A stretch of DNA of 7,963 bases from Candidatus Bipolaricaulis sp. (GCA_020062805.1 JAGUVP010000307.1:1-7963), one strand, 5' to 3'. Positions 1-5,839 are shown, counted from the stretch's first letter. A program made the numbers and translations. Notes: generated by a model not told the origin, from the sequence alone.

Positions 1-1
1 G

Positions 2-1945
2 CAGGCCGAGGCGCAGACGCTGGCCGGGAAGCGGCAGGCGGCGAGGGAGAAGACCCGGATCGGCCGGCAGATCGCGGTGCTCCTCACCGGGTTCGCCGAC
101 GAGATCGCGCAGACGACCGTGCTCGACCCGGCGTGCGGAAGCGGGAACTTCCTCTACGTGGCCCTGCGGCAGCTCCTGGATTTGGAAAAGGAGGTCATCA
201 CCCTGTCCGCCGACCTCGACGTGGGTCGGTTCTTCCCCACCGTCTCCCCGAGCCAGCTCTACGGGATCGAGATCAATGAATACGCGCACGAGCTTGCCCA
301 GGCCACGATCCAGATCGGCTACATCCAATGGCTGCGCGAGAACGGGTTCGGCTGGCCGAGCGAGCCCATCCTGAAGGAGATGGACACCATCCAGCGGCGC
401 GACGCCATCCTCACCTTCGACGCCGACGGGCATCCCGTCGAGCCCGAGTGGCCGCAGGCCACGGTGGTCGTGGGGAACCCGCCATTCTTGGGTGGCAAGC
501 TCCTTCGGAGGGAGCTGGGCGATGTCTCTGTGGACCAGCTGTTCGGGCTCTACGACGGGCGCGTGGCCCGCGAGAGCGACCTCTGCTGCTATTGGTTTGA
601 GAGGGCGCGGAGGGAGATCGAACGTGGGCGTCTCTGCCGTGCCGGACTCCTCGCAACCCAGGGGATCCGCGGAGGCGCGAACCGCCGTATCTTGGACCGT
701 ATCAAACAGACGGGCGACATCTTCTGGGCCCAGTCGGATCGGGAGTGGATCCTCGAGGGCGCGGCCGTCCATGTCTCGATGGTGGCGTTCGGCGACGGAA
801 CTGGAGTCGATCGTGAGCTTGATGGGAAGATGGTTTCACAGATCAACAGCGATCTGACGGGGAGCCTCGACCTGACCACCGCCCGGCGTCTGAAGGAGAA
901 CCTCGGCATCTCCTTCATGGGCGATACAAAGGGAGGCCCATTCGACATTCCCGACGCTCTTGCGAGAGAAATGCTCTCCTGTCCGACGAACCCCAACGGC
1001 CGTCCGAACTCGGATGTCATACGTCCGTGGGTGAACGCCCGCGACATCACGGGAAGGTCGCGGGCGATGTGGATCATTGACTTCGGCACGGAGATATCGG
1101 AAGCAGATGCGGCTGCGTACGAAGCTCCCTTTGGCCATCTTCTCAGCAGCGCCAGAGAAGCAAGGGCGCTTTCCAGGACGACCCGAGTGGAGTGGTGGGT
1201 TCATGAGAGACCCCGGCCAGAGATGCGTGCCTGTCTGGCTAGAAGTCCCGAGTTCATCGCGACCCCACGACACTCGAAACATCGTCTCTTCCTTCTCCTG
1301 CCTGCGGAGGTACTCCCAGACTCCGCTCTGATTGCCTTCTCTGTTGATGATGCCTTCTTCTTCGGTGTGCTGCACTCCCGTCCCCACGAGTTATGGGCGC
1401 GCCGGCGAGGAAGTCAGGTGCGCGAAGTGGAAAGCGGGTTCCGCTACACGCCCACGACGTGTTTCGAGACGTTCCCGTTCCCCTGGCCGCCGGGACACGA
1501 GCCGCAGGACGATCCCCGTGTCCAGGCCATCGCCGCCGCGGCAGAGGATCTCGTGGAGAAGCGCGACCGGTGGCTGGACCCGCCGGAGTGGACGAAAGTC
1601 GAGGTCCTGGAGTTCCCCGGCACGGTTGGCGGACCGTGGGATTGGTTCATCGACCCCGCCACGATCGTCGCCCGTGGCGACGTGAAGCTGGGCACCGTTC
1701 GCTACCCGAGGCTCGTCCCCTGCGACGAGGCGTGCGCGAAGCTCCTCGCTAAGCGCACCCTCACGAACCTCTACAACGAGCGCCCGACCTGGCTCGACCT
1801 CGCCAACCAGCGCCTCGACCAGGCCGTGTCTGCTGCCTACGGCTGGCCCGCGGCCCTGCCCGACGAGGAGATCCTGGAGCGCCTCCTCGCCCTCAACCTC
1901 GAACGTGCGGGGAGCTCAACCGCACGACCAAGCCACGCTCGGTGA
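2..1945 (+). CDS. MmeI-like (Type IIL-style) restriction-modification DNA methyltransferase, 5'-truncated by window edge
   Basis: Likely the modification and specificity part of a single-chain restriction-modification enzyme that transfers a methyl group from SAM to DNA bases. The frame is open from base 2, so the GTG at 77 is an internal codon and the true start lies outside. About 647 residues are visible. SAM motif I (DPACGSGNF) is at 125-151. A YGIEINEYAHELAQ segment follows near 260-300, and the catalytic amino-methyltransferase motif NPPF is at 476-487. The middle (about 780-1400) should hold the target-recognition domain. The MmeI-family tail follows, with RYTPTTCFETFPFPW near 1440-1485 and a last segment NLYNERPTWLDL...LPDEEILERLLALNLER. 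MmeI itself is about 920 aa with an N-terminal nuclease domain, which would lie off the left edge, so cleavage ability cannot be judged. BREX PglX or other lone methylases are less likely given this tail. The gene runs convergently into the protease gene 47 bp away. Confidence 0.9.
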   Translation, partial: QAEAQTLAGKRQAAREKTRIGRQIAVLLTGFADEIAQTTVLDPACGSGNFLYVALRQLLDLEKEVITLSADLDVGRFFPTVSPSQLYGIEINEYAHELAQATIQIGYIQWLRENGFGWPSEPILKEMDTIQRRDAILTFDADGHPVEPEWPQATVVVGNPPFLGGKLLRRELGDVSVDQLFGLYDGRVARESDLCCYWFERARREIERGRLCRAGLLATQGIRGGANRRILDRIKQTGDIFWAQSDREWILEGAAVHVSMVAFGDGTGVDRELDGKMVSQINSDLTGSLDLTTARRLKENLGISFMGDTKGGPFDIPDALAREMLSCPTNPNGRPNSDVIRPWVNARDITGRSRAMWIIDFGTEISEADAAAYEAPFGHLLSSAREARALSRTTRVEWWVHERPRPEMRACLARSPEFIATPRHSKHRLFLLLPAEVLPDSALIAFSVDDAFFFGVLHSRPHELWARRRGSQVREVESGFRYTPTTCFETFPFPWPPGHEPQDDPRVQAIAAAAEDLVEKRDRWLDPPEWTKVEVLEFPGTVGGPWDWFIDPATIVARGDVKLGTVRYPRLVPCDEACAKLLAKRTLTNLYNERPTWLDLANQRLDQAVSAAYGWPAALPDEEILERLLALNLERAGSSTARPSHAR

Positions 1946-1992
1946 CCCGCCCTGCCGGCCGAGATCGCATCGCCGGAAGAGCTGGCTTACAC

Positions 1993-3423
1993 CTACGGAA
2001 GCCCATCAAGAAGCGCTTGCACGGCGATCCCGAACACACGCTCGACCTCAGCCGTGAAAGCAGACAACTCGGATTGCAGGCAGGGAGCATAGGAAGAAAC
2101 CTCCACGTATGTATATGTAGGTCGATCAGGCGCGCGCAGAGAGCTTGAAGTGGTCTCTGTGCGAACCCCCTCGCGTAGACGACTCAAGAACGTGTCCTCT
2201 AATAGCGAAAGGGAGAGCACGATCCGGCCAATCGGGAGGGCGGCTATCGCCTCTCTTGCAGCCGGACAGCTCCTCTTGTTGGACGGCCATATCCTTCCAT
2301 CTAGAAAGTCCGTCCACACGCTGTCGGTCAGAGTCAAGACAAAGTCTAGTTTGGTATCTCCGATAGTGATGGCTCTTCTGACTGAGTACCACTCACGCTC
2401 TTTGTAGAATGGGTCGCCCTTCAAGTCCTCGGGTGCCGGAGCAGACCACTGTGAACCCAAGGCAGTCTCAGTCGTGGTCTTGGCATACTGGGTTGCTGCC
2501 GTTGCATCATCGAATAGTCTCAACGTGATCTTCACGGATCTCTCCGCCCCGAATCCCCAAAACACCGCCACAGATGTATCCTCATGATGCCGCTCTGGGT
2601 ACAGGAACTGGAGTAGAGCAAGATTGCTCACCGTTGGTGCATACGTTCCCCCTGACGGACCCGCAATGGCAAATCCGCGGGCTTCCGTCTCATACCCTGG
2701 TATCGCCGTGGGAAGCAGGCTCGTCAAGGCTAGGGTCACCGGCGCAACCAGGAACGTCGTGCTCGGCCCCACCAGGGCACGGATGTCGCGGAACGTCAGC
2801 TCCTGGGTCCGGCCCCCCATCTGCGCCGTGCTGAACCCGGGGACGCGCTGCAGCAGGGGGATCGCCTGGTTGATGGGGATCGAGAAGCCGAACGCGCCCT
2901 GTCTACCTGCGGTGGTGATGCCCACCACCTCGCCCCGGGTATTGACGAGCGGTCCGCCGCTGCTCCCGTGGTCCGTCGTGATGTCCACCATCAGCATGCT
3001 CTGAAGTACGCGCTCGCCGTCGGTCCGAACGGTCACTCCCGTGTTGGCAATTCGGCCCATGGTGGCCGTGCCGCAGACGCCTCCCGGGCAACCGAGCGCG
3101 TAGACCTCGTCCCCGATGTCCATTTGGTCCGAGTTCCCCAGGTGAACTGCCGGGAGGCTCCGCGCGTCGACCTTGAGCAGAGCGAGGTCGCTTCCTGGAA
3201 GGGTGGCCACCACGGTTGCCGTGTACTCCCTGGTTCCGATGGTCACCTTGACCTCGGTGGCCTTCTCGACGACGTGTTCGTTGGTAAGGATGTAGCCATC
3301 GGAACTGACGATGAACCCGGTACCCGTGGCCGTCCCGACGACGATCGAGTCTGCCCATGCTGAGAAGCCGATCACCAGAACAGCAGCCAAACACAGAAGG
3401 ACCTTCACGCCGCGATGATCCAT
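1993..3423 (-). CDS. Secreted trypsin-like (HtrA-type, S1C) serine protease with unrecognised C-terminal domain, no PDZ
   Basis: A 476-residue protein, probably exported, that cleaves or binds proteins in the cell envelope. Residues 1-24 are a signal peptide with a hydrophobic core and an AWA|D cleavage site. The protease domain is about residues 25-195. The triad is visible: His50 in TNEHVV, Asp79 in GSDLALLKV, and Ser155 in GSSGGP. A GCPGG loop with Cys112 and Cys117 lies between them. HtrA/DegP proteins normally follow this with one or two PDZ domains. Here residues 200-476 show no PDZ pattern and match no family I know. The frame stays open up to 3621, but the ATG at 3423 has AGGAGG five bases upstream and directly begins the signal peptide, so the longer form is rejected. 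The part encoding residues beyond about 260 has roughly 54% GC against about 64% for the protease part, which hints at domain acquisition. The gene is divergent from the TA-like pair and convergent with the methyltransferase. Confidence 0.9.
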   Translation of the reverse strand: MDHRGVKVLLCLAAVLVIGFSAWADSIVVGTATGTGFIVSSDGYILTNEHVVEKATEVKVTIGTREYTATVVATLPGSDLALLKVDARSLPAVHLGNSDQMDIGDEVYALGCPGGVCGTATMGRIANTGVTVRTDGERVLQSMLMVDITTDHGSSGGPLVNTRGEVVGITTAGRQGAFGFSIPINQAIPLLQRVPGFSTAQMGGRTQELTFRDIRALVGPSTTFLVAPVTLALTSLLPTAIPGYETEARGFAIAGPSGGTYAPTVSNLALLQFLYPERHHEDTSVAVFWGFGAERSVKITLRLFDDATAATQYAKTTTETALGSQWSAPAPEDLKGDPFYKEREWYSVRRAITIGDTKLDFVLTLTDSVWTDFLDGRIWPSNKRSCPAAREAIAALPIGRIVLSLSLLEDTFLSRLREGVRTETTSSSLRAPDRPTYTYVEVSSYAPCLQSELSAFTAEVERVFGIAVQALLDGLP

Positions 3424-3428
3424 CTCCC

Positions 3429-3434
3429 CCTCCT
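3429..3434 (-). promoter_or_regulatory. Ribosome binding site deciding the protease start
   Basis: The minus strand reads AGGAGG here, five bases before the ATG at 3423-3421. It lies in a longer purine run. It selects this ATG over upstream in-frame codons, and the protein then begins exactly with a signal peptide. Confidence 0.75.
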
Positions 3435-3444
3435 CTTCCGCCGC

Positions 3445-3450
3445 ATTGTA
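3445..3450 (-). promoter_or_regulatory. -10 box of the protease promoter
   Basis: On the minus strand this reads TACAAT, five of six matches to TATAAT. Transcription would start near 3438, leaving a leader of about 15 bases that contains the Shine-Dalgarno site. I see no good -35 box at 16-18 bp spacing, so it is either weak, activator-dependent or read by an alternative sigma factor. Confidence 0.4.
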
Positions 3451-3570
3451 GCGAAGTGAACGCACCGGGAGCGGAGCCTTCCCTGAAGGGTCTTCACGCC
3501 GCAGCATGGCTGCCGGGACGGGAGGCAGCGGCTTCCACAGTGTGTCACGGTTGCGTGTCGAACCACTCTG

Positions 3571-3594
3571 AGAGGGTGAACGCATCGACCCTCT
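3571..3594. repeat. Inverted repeat in the divergent protease / TA-like intergenic region
   Basis: Arms AGAGGGT (3571-3577) and ACCCTCT (3588-3594) flank a 10-base spacer. CTCTG/CTGAG sequence just outside gives partial further pairing. It lies between the two divergent genes, away from both predicted promoters. It could be an operator or a transcript hairpin; nothing in the sequence decides which. Confidence 0.35.
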
Positions 3595-3685
3595 GAGGCA
3601 GCGGCTTTCTCCCCTGAGCAAGGCTGGAGGGCGGGGATCTCACCCGGGGGCTTCAAGGTCCATCTCCCGCTGATGAGCGTGATCT

Positions 3686-3714
3686 TTGGCTCGACCGTCG
3701 CAGACTGGTAGACT
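3686..3714 (+). promoter_or_regulatory. Promoter of the TA-like operon (TTGGCT - 17 bp - TAGACT)
   Basis: A -35 box TTGGCT (3686-3691) and a -10 box TAGACT (3709-3714) are separated by exactly 17 bp, each with four of six consensus matches. Transcription would begin near 3721, only about three bases before the GTG at 3724, which predicts a leaderless mRNA. The -10 box also contains an in-frame TAG (3709-3711), so translation cannot begin further upstream. Confidence 0.55.
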
Positions 3715-3723
3715 CGAGACACC

Positions 3724-4077
3724 GTGACTGTCAGGAAGAGACAGGGGCCCTACTTTCTGGATCTGGACCTGGGGGTGCAGCTTCGCTGGGAGTTCGAGAG
3801 GGAGAAGAAGAGGATCCTGTCGTACGTTGTCCAGCTGGAGGTCAACGAGGGGAAGGGCTGGAAGGTCGTGCTCCGATACGACACGGCGCACGCCGTGCCT
3901 CACGGTGACGTGTACCGCAAGTCTGGTAGGAGCCGGAAGGTGATGCACCCTGGGATTGACACTACGTACGACGAGGTGCTAGGATGGGGCCGCTCGCTTA
4001 TCTCTGCGCGGGAGGACATCACGTTTCACTGGGAGACCTACTGCGCAAGGTTCAGGGAGGGAGGATGGCCAGCCTGA
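3724..4077 (+). CDS. Small basic/aromatic protein, first gene of a TA-like pair (possibly toxin; TumE- or DUF7718-like)
   Basis: A 117-residue protein of uncertain function. The core is beta-strand rich, followed by a block RYDTAHAVPHGDVY (residues 51-64) with Arg51, Asp53, His56, His60 and Asp62, then a helical end (80-110). A beta sheet carrying an R-x-D ... P-H-x-D block recalls the TumE toxin family (RWDNAPHHP...FPHH) and the uncharacterised DUF7718 group. This is recalled similarity, not a search result. The GTG start is fixed because an in-frame stop sits 15 bases upstream, within the -10 box. There is no Shine-Dalgarno site, fitting a leaderless transcript. The last 13 bases overlap the next gene, so the two should be co-translated. 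Possible roles are an RNase-like toxin or an uncharacterised accessory protein; a toxin role rests mainly on context. Confidence 0.8.
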   Translation: MTVRKRQGPYFLDLDLGVQLRWEFEREKKRILSYVVQLEVNEGKGWKVVLRYDTAHAVPHGDVYRKSGRSRKVMHPGIDTTYDEVLGWGRSLISAREDITFHWETYCARFREGGWPA

Positions 4078-4421
4078 CCGCGGCAGAACGGAGAAGAAGG
4101 AACATGGAGACTCAGAGGCTGCTCAGCAACCAGTTCTCCCGATGGGTTGTCGAAAACCCCGAGGCGAGCGATAGGTTCCCTTCGTCAGGCCACTTGGTGT
4201 TCCAGCTCGACCTTCCCCCGGGCTGCCCTCGAGCGATGATGGAGCAGGCCGAAGCTTTCAACCAGTGGGCGATGACGCTGGCCAGGCATCAGCAGCGCCC
4301 TGGGACTGAAATGGTCGTGGTTAGGTGCACCCCGCGTCCGCTCATCGCAGCTACCCCTGATGACCTTGAGGAAGTGCTCGACACGAGCCCGTGTGACCAG
4401 TTTGCCGAGGTTCTGGCCTAG
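4065..4421 (+). CDS. Small helical protein, second gene of the TA-like pair (DUF5647-like; possible antitoxin)
   Basis: A 118-residue protein whose ATG lies inside the end of the preceding gene (13-base overlap) behind a strong GGGAGGGAGG site, a sign of translational coupling. The N-terminus is very basic (AAERRRRN, residues 6-13). Next comes NQFSRWVVENPEASDRFPSSGHLVFQ (22-47), then a helix with EAFNQWAMTLARHQQRPG (63-80), a strand TEMVVVRC (81-88) and a Pro/Asp-rich end. The pattern 'xxFxxWVxENPExxDRxPxxxxxVF ... N..A..LA......PG..VVVVR' resembles the uncharacterised DUF5647 family as I remember it. It might neutralise the upstream product or bind the operon DNA through its basic start, but no classic helix-turn-helix or ribbon-helix-helix is evident. 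Confidence 0.75.
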   Translation: MASLTAAERRRRNMETQRLLSNQFSRWVVENPEASDRFPSSGHLVFQLDLPPGCPRAMMEQAEAFNQWAMTLARHQQRPGTEMVVVRCTPRPLIAATPDDLEEVLDTSPCDQFAEVLA

Positions 4422-4577
4422 GCTTCCCAGTGCTGCCTGCTGGTGACACGATGGACGCAGTTGGCCGGGACTTCAGCGGGCAGTCATGGCTGAGGAGGGT
4501 CCGCTCCATGAACCCGTTCTGCACCTGTCCGCGGCTCCATCGGTGAGCCCGTGGTCCTGAGATCCCAGGGTGCCTTG

Positions 4578-4646
4578 CCACACTTGCCCGACGAGGAGAT
4601 CCTCGAACGCCTCCTCTCCCACAACCTCGCCCGATCAGAGCAGTAA
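4578..4646 (+). pseudogene. Relic: C-terminal end of a second MmeI-like methyltransferase
   Basis: The frame reads PHLPDEEILERLLSHNLARSEQ and then TAA (4644-4646), which is the characteristic end of this methyltransferase family. Compared with the intact gene at 1856-1906, the 51 bases from 4584 are identical at 43 positions. Homology stops just upstream of about 4578: the preceding codons do not match the YGWPAA segment of the intact protein. So only the last ~20 codons remain. The differences in sequence argue for a remnant of a different, related R-M gene rather than a fresh duplication of the upstream one. Confidence 0.75.
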
Positions 4647-4673
4647 ACGCTTCCGCGCAGGCACCGGGGAGTT

Positions 4674-4699
4674 GTAGCGGCGGGCTTCATGCCCGACGG
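4674..4699 (-). repeat. REP-like hairpin repeat, copy A
   Basis: Sequence GTAG is followed by arms CGGCGGGC (4678-4685) and GCCCGACG (4691-4698) around a five-base loop TTCAT, with one mismatched pair. Read on the minus strand it has the same plan as copies B and D: 8-base arm, 5-base loop, 8-base arm, CTAC. It lies in opposite orientation to copy B 43 bp away. Confidence 0.6.
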
Positions 4700-4741
4700 A
4701 AGTTCGGTTCGTCCGTTGTCGGTGAGGCAGAGCGGGTAGGC

Positions 4742-4766
4742 CGTCGCAGACAGGCTGCGACGCTAC
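4742..4766 (+). repeat. REP-like hairpin repeat, copy B
   Basis: Perfect arms CGTCGCAG (4742-4749) and CTGCGACG (4755-4762) around loop ACAGG, then CTAC (4763-4766). With copy A it forms an inverted pair bounded by GTAG at 4674 and CTAC at 4766, like a REPIN or BIME unit. Confidence 0.65.
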
Positions 4767-4913
4767 GTCCCTAAGCAGGCTGGGGGAGAGTCGCCCGCTG
4801 AGCCTTCGGCCACGCGGAGAAGGTCGGATTCCCGCGGTCCGATCAGGCTTATCGGGCTGGAGTTCATGGATCGAAGAGGGCGGTGGGGTACTTTCCTGAA
4901 CAGAATTGCATCA

Positions 4914-4936
4914 GCACAATGATCTTCGTATTGTGC
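4914..4936. repeat. Inverted repeat, possible operator-like site
   Basis: Arms GCACAAT (4914-4920) and ATTGTGC (4930-4936) are perfect complements across nine bases. The AT-rich arms stand out in this GC-rich setting and look like a dimeric regulator site, but no supported gene starts nearby, so function is unknown. Confidence 0.3.
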
Positions 4937-5046
4937 ACAGCGGGAATCCGTGCGCCGAAGGCCCGCGTGCCACAGGTCCGCGGATCCAGTGAGTTCTCAC
5001 ACAAGCTCCCAGGGCATCTTCGCGGCGTACACCGCCTGTTGAATGG

Positions 5047-5077
5047 GCAGAAGCGAGGGCGTGTCCCTCGCTTCTGC
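5047..5077 (-). terminator. Strong hairpin downstream of the small cysteine-rich protein gene
   Basis: Thirteen-base perfect arms (5047-5059 GCAGAAGCGAGGG; 5065-5077 CCCTCGCTTCTGC) flank loop CGTGT. It begins 38 bp beyond the stop codon of the minus-strand gene ending at 5115. No run of U follows in the minus direction, so it may be a non-canonical terminator, a transcript-stabilising stem or an unrelated palindrome. Confidence 0.45.
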
Positions 5078-5114
5078 TGTTCTCGGAAGCCTTGCCTAAT
5101 GGTTGTGCTCTGGA

Positions 5115-5360
5115 TCAGCGTCCACAGCGCATCTGTCGGACGCCGCGCATGCCGCCGGGACACGCTGCCCCGCAGAGCTGTTGGCACGCTTGCTCGGTCT
5201 GCTGGCACAGCTGGCCGTCGGCCGTCGTGGCGTACGTCCGTGCGCTGGCACTGACACACGCCTGACCCGGGTTACCAAACCGACCCTGAGCGGCGAGCGC
5301 TCCCAGCGCGACCAGGCCGACCAGCACGATCACGAGCCCTGTTCGCTTCCAGTTTCCCAT
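5115..5360 (-). CDS. Small exported six-cysteine protein of unknown function
   Basis: An 81-residue protein. Residues 1-24 form a signal peptide: a positive start (NWKR), a hydrophobic core (LVIVLVGLVALGALAA) and a likely cut before Gln25. The mature 57 residues carry Cys35, Cys52, Cys59, Cys63, Cys67 and Cys79, an even number suited to three disulfides or a metal site. They also contain a Gln-rich helix-like stretch (QQTEQACQQLC). I recognise no family. The start is well supported: GGAGGTGA (5364-5371 on the minus strand) is almost perfectly complementary to the 16S tail and sits three bases before the ATG. It is transcribed in the same direction as the Lrp-domain gene 177 bp upstream, so it probably has its own promoter. 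Its target could be the envelope or outside the cell; nothing in the neighbourhood says more. Confidence 0.72.
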   Translation of the reverse strand: MGNWKRTGLVIVLVGLVALGALAAQGRFGNPGQACVSASARTYATTADGQLCQQTEQACQQLCGAACPGGMRGVRQMRCGR

Positions 5361-5363
5361 ACA

Positions 5364-5371
5364 TCACCTCC
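5364..5371 (-). promoter_or_regulatory. Strong Shine-Dalgarno site of the six-cysteine protein gene
   Basis: The minus strand reads GGAGGTGA, an almost complete complement to the 16S rRNA 3' tail, just before the ATG at 5360. It is the main evidence that this short frame is a real gene. Confidence 0.7.
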
Positions 5372-5487
5372 CTGGTGCCTGTCCGCAGGCGTAGAGTGAG
5401 GTGACCGTATCGGCCATCGGTGGAGAGTGGGTGGAGACGATGCGGGCACTTGGCAGGGAGCACTTCGCACAGCAACTCGAGCCCACA

Positions 5488-5514
5488 CCGACCGCTCAGA
5501 TGCCGACCGCTCAG
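5488..5514. repeat. Tandem direct repeat, 12 bp x 2
   Basis: CCGACCGCTCAG occurs at 5488-5499 and again at 5503-5514, a 15-base period. It lies between the Lrp-domain gene and the six-cysteine gene. It could be paired binding sites or simple slippage; no promoter is obvious next to it. Confidence 0.5.
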
Positions 5515-5537
5515 GGCGGGCCAGCAAGAGAGGAAGG

Positions 5538-5813
5538 TTAGGAACTTGAACCAGGCATGGAAGAGGACAACGCGAGGTCCACGCCGTCAATCCATCGAGC
5601 CACCTTGGTGTCGGTTTGGATGATGTCCTCGATCTCGGCGAGGCGATCGATCACTGCGTCCATGTCTGCGATGTCCTTGCCGCGCACAATGGCGATCACA
5701 TCGGGGCTACCGAAGATGGCATCGGCGTGCACGACTCCCGGGATGGTCCGGACTTGCCGAAGCACCTTCTTCGGCTGGCGGGTGGAGATGAACACGTACG
5801 CCCATGTTTTCAT
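5538..5813 (-). CDS. Stand-alone Lrp/AsnC ligand-binding (RAM) domain protein
   Basis: A 91-residue protein matching the C-terminal effector-binding domain of Lrp/AsnC regulators without the helix-turn-helix. It shows the alternating beta/alpha pattern: AYVFISTRQPKKVLRQVRTIPGVVHADAIFGSPDVIAIVRGKDIADMDAVIDRL, then IIQTDTKVARW. The GSPDVIAIV strand corresponds to the G-x-Y/P-D-V segment near the ligand pocket. Such single-domain proteins are usually about 75-95 aa and assemble as dimers or higher rings that bind small molecules such as amino acids. They lack DNA binding of their own. The ATG at 5813 has GGAG six bases upstream. An in-frame ATG at 5825 has no ribosome site and would lie only about eight bases from the predicted transcript start. 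The gene is divergent from the GNAT-like gene. The Ser-rich tail (80-91) is an extension beyond the usual domain. Confidence 0.88.
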   Translation of the reverse strand: MKTWAYVFISTRQPKKVLRQVRTIPGVVHADAIFGSPDVIAIVRGKDIADMDAVIDRLAEIEDIIQTDTKVARWIDGVDLALSSSMPGSSS

Positions 5814-5839
5814 GACACGCTCCATGCCTACCGGTGCAG

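Larger units (their letters stand above)
4647..5114. other. Gene-poor region of about 470 bp
   Basis: No convincing gene here. Reading frames on both strands exist but give Arg/Pro/Cys-rich translations without domain character. The stretch contains the inverted pair of REP-like hairpins (4674-4766), an isolated inverted repeat (4914-4936) and the strong hairpin at 5047-5077. I saw no tRNA, rRNA or recognisable riboswitch core. Confidence 0.5.

Noticed and set aside
77..79. GTG as the true start of the MmeI-like gene
   Set aside because: The frame is open to the left edge and the encoded residues continue the family-like helix before motif I. The enzyme family has a large N-terminal part that must lie outside the window.
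836..1387. Minus-strand 183-codon open frame inside the MmeI-like gene
   Set aside because: Opposite to a well-supported frame with family motifs; no domain pattern or ribosome site.
3403..3502. 11-base direct repeat CTTCACGCCGC (3403-3413 and 3492-3502) as an element, and 13-base GAGGCAGCGGCTT (3522-3534 and 3595-3607) as paired sites
   Set aside because: Short, lacking symmetry or regular spacing; the first copy lies in the protease coding sequence. Too weak to call as elements without comparison to relatives.
3424..3621. Longer protease start (66 extra residues upstream of the ATG at 3423)
   Set aside because: The extension would bury a clear signal peptide inside the protein, has no domain character, and would start upstream of the predicted -10 box. 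The ATG at 3423 has a strong ribosome site.
4883..5254. Plus-strand 123-codon open frame in the gene-poor region
   Set aside because: It crosses the strong hairpin and runs antisense into the six-cysteine gene. The translation is Arg/Ser/Cys-rich with no recognisable pattern, and the start is a GTG without a good ribosome site.
5814..5825. Upstream ATG (5825) for the Lrp-domain gene
   Set aside because: No ribosome site, and too close to the predicted transcript start. The ATG at 5813 has GGAG at proper spacing.
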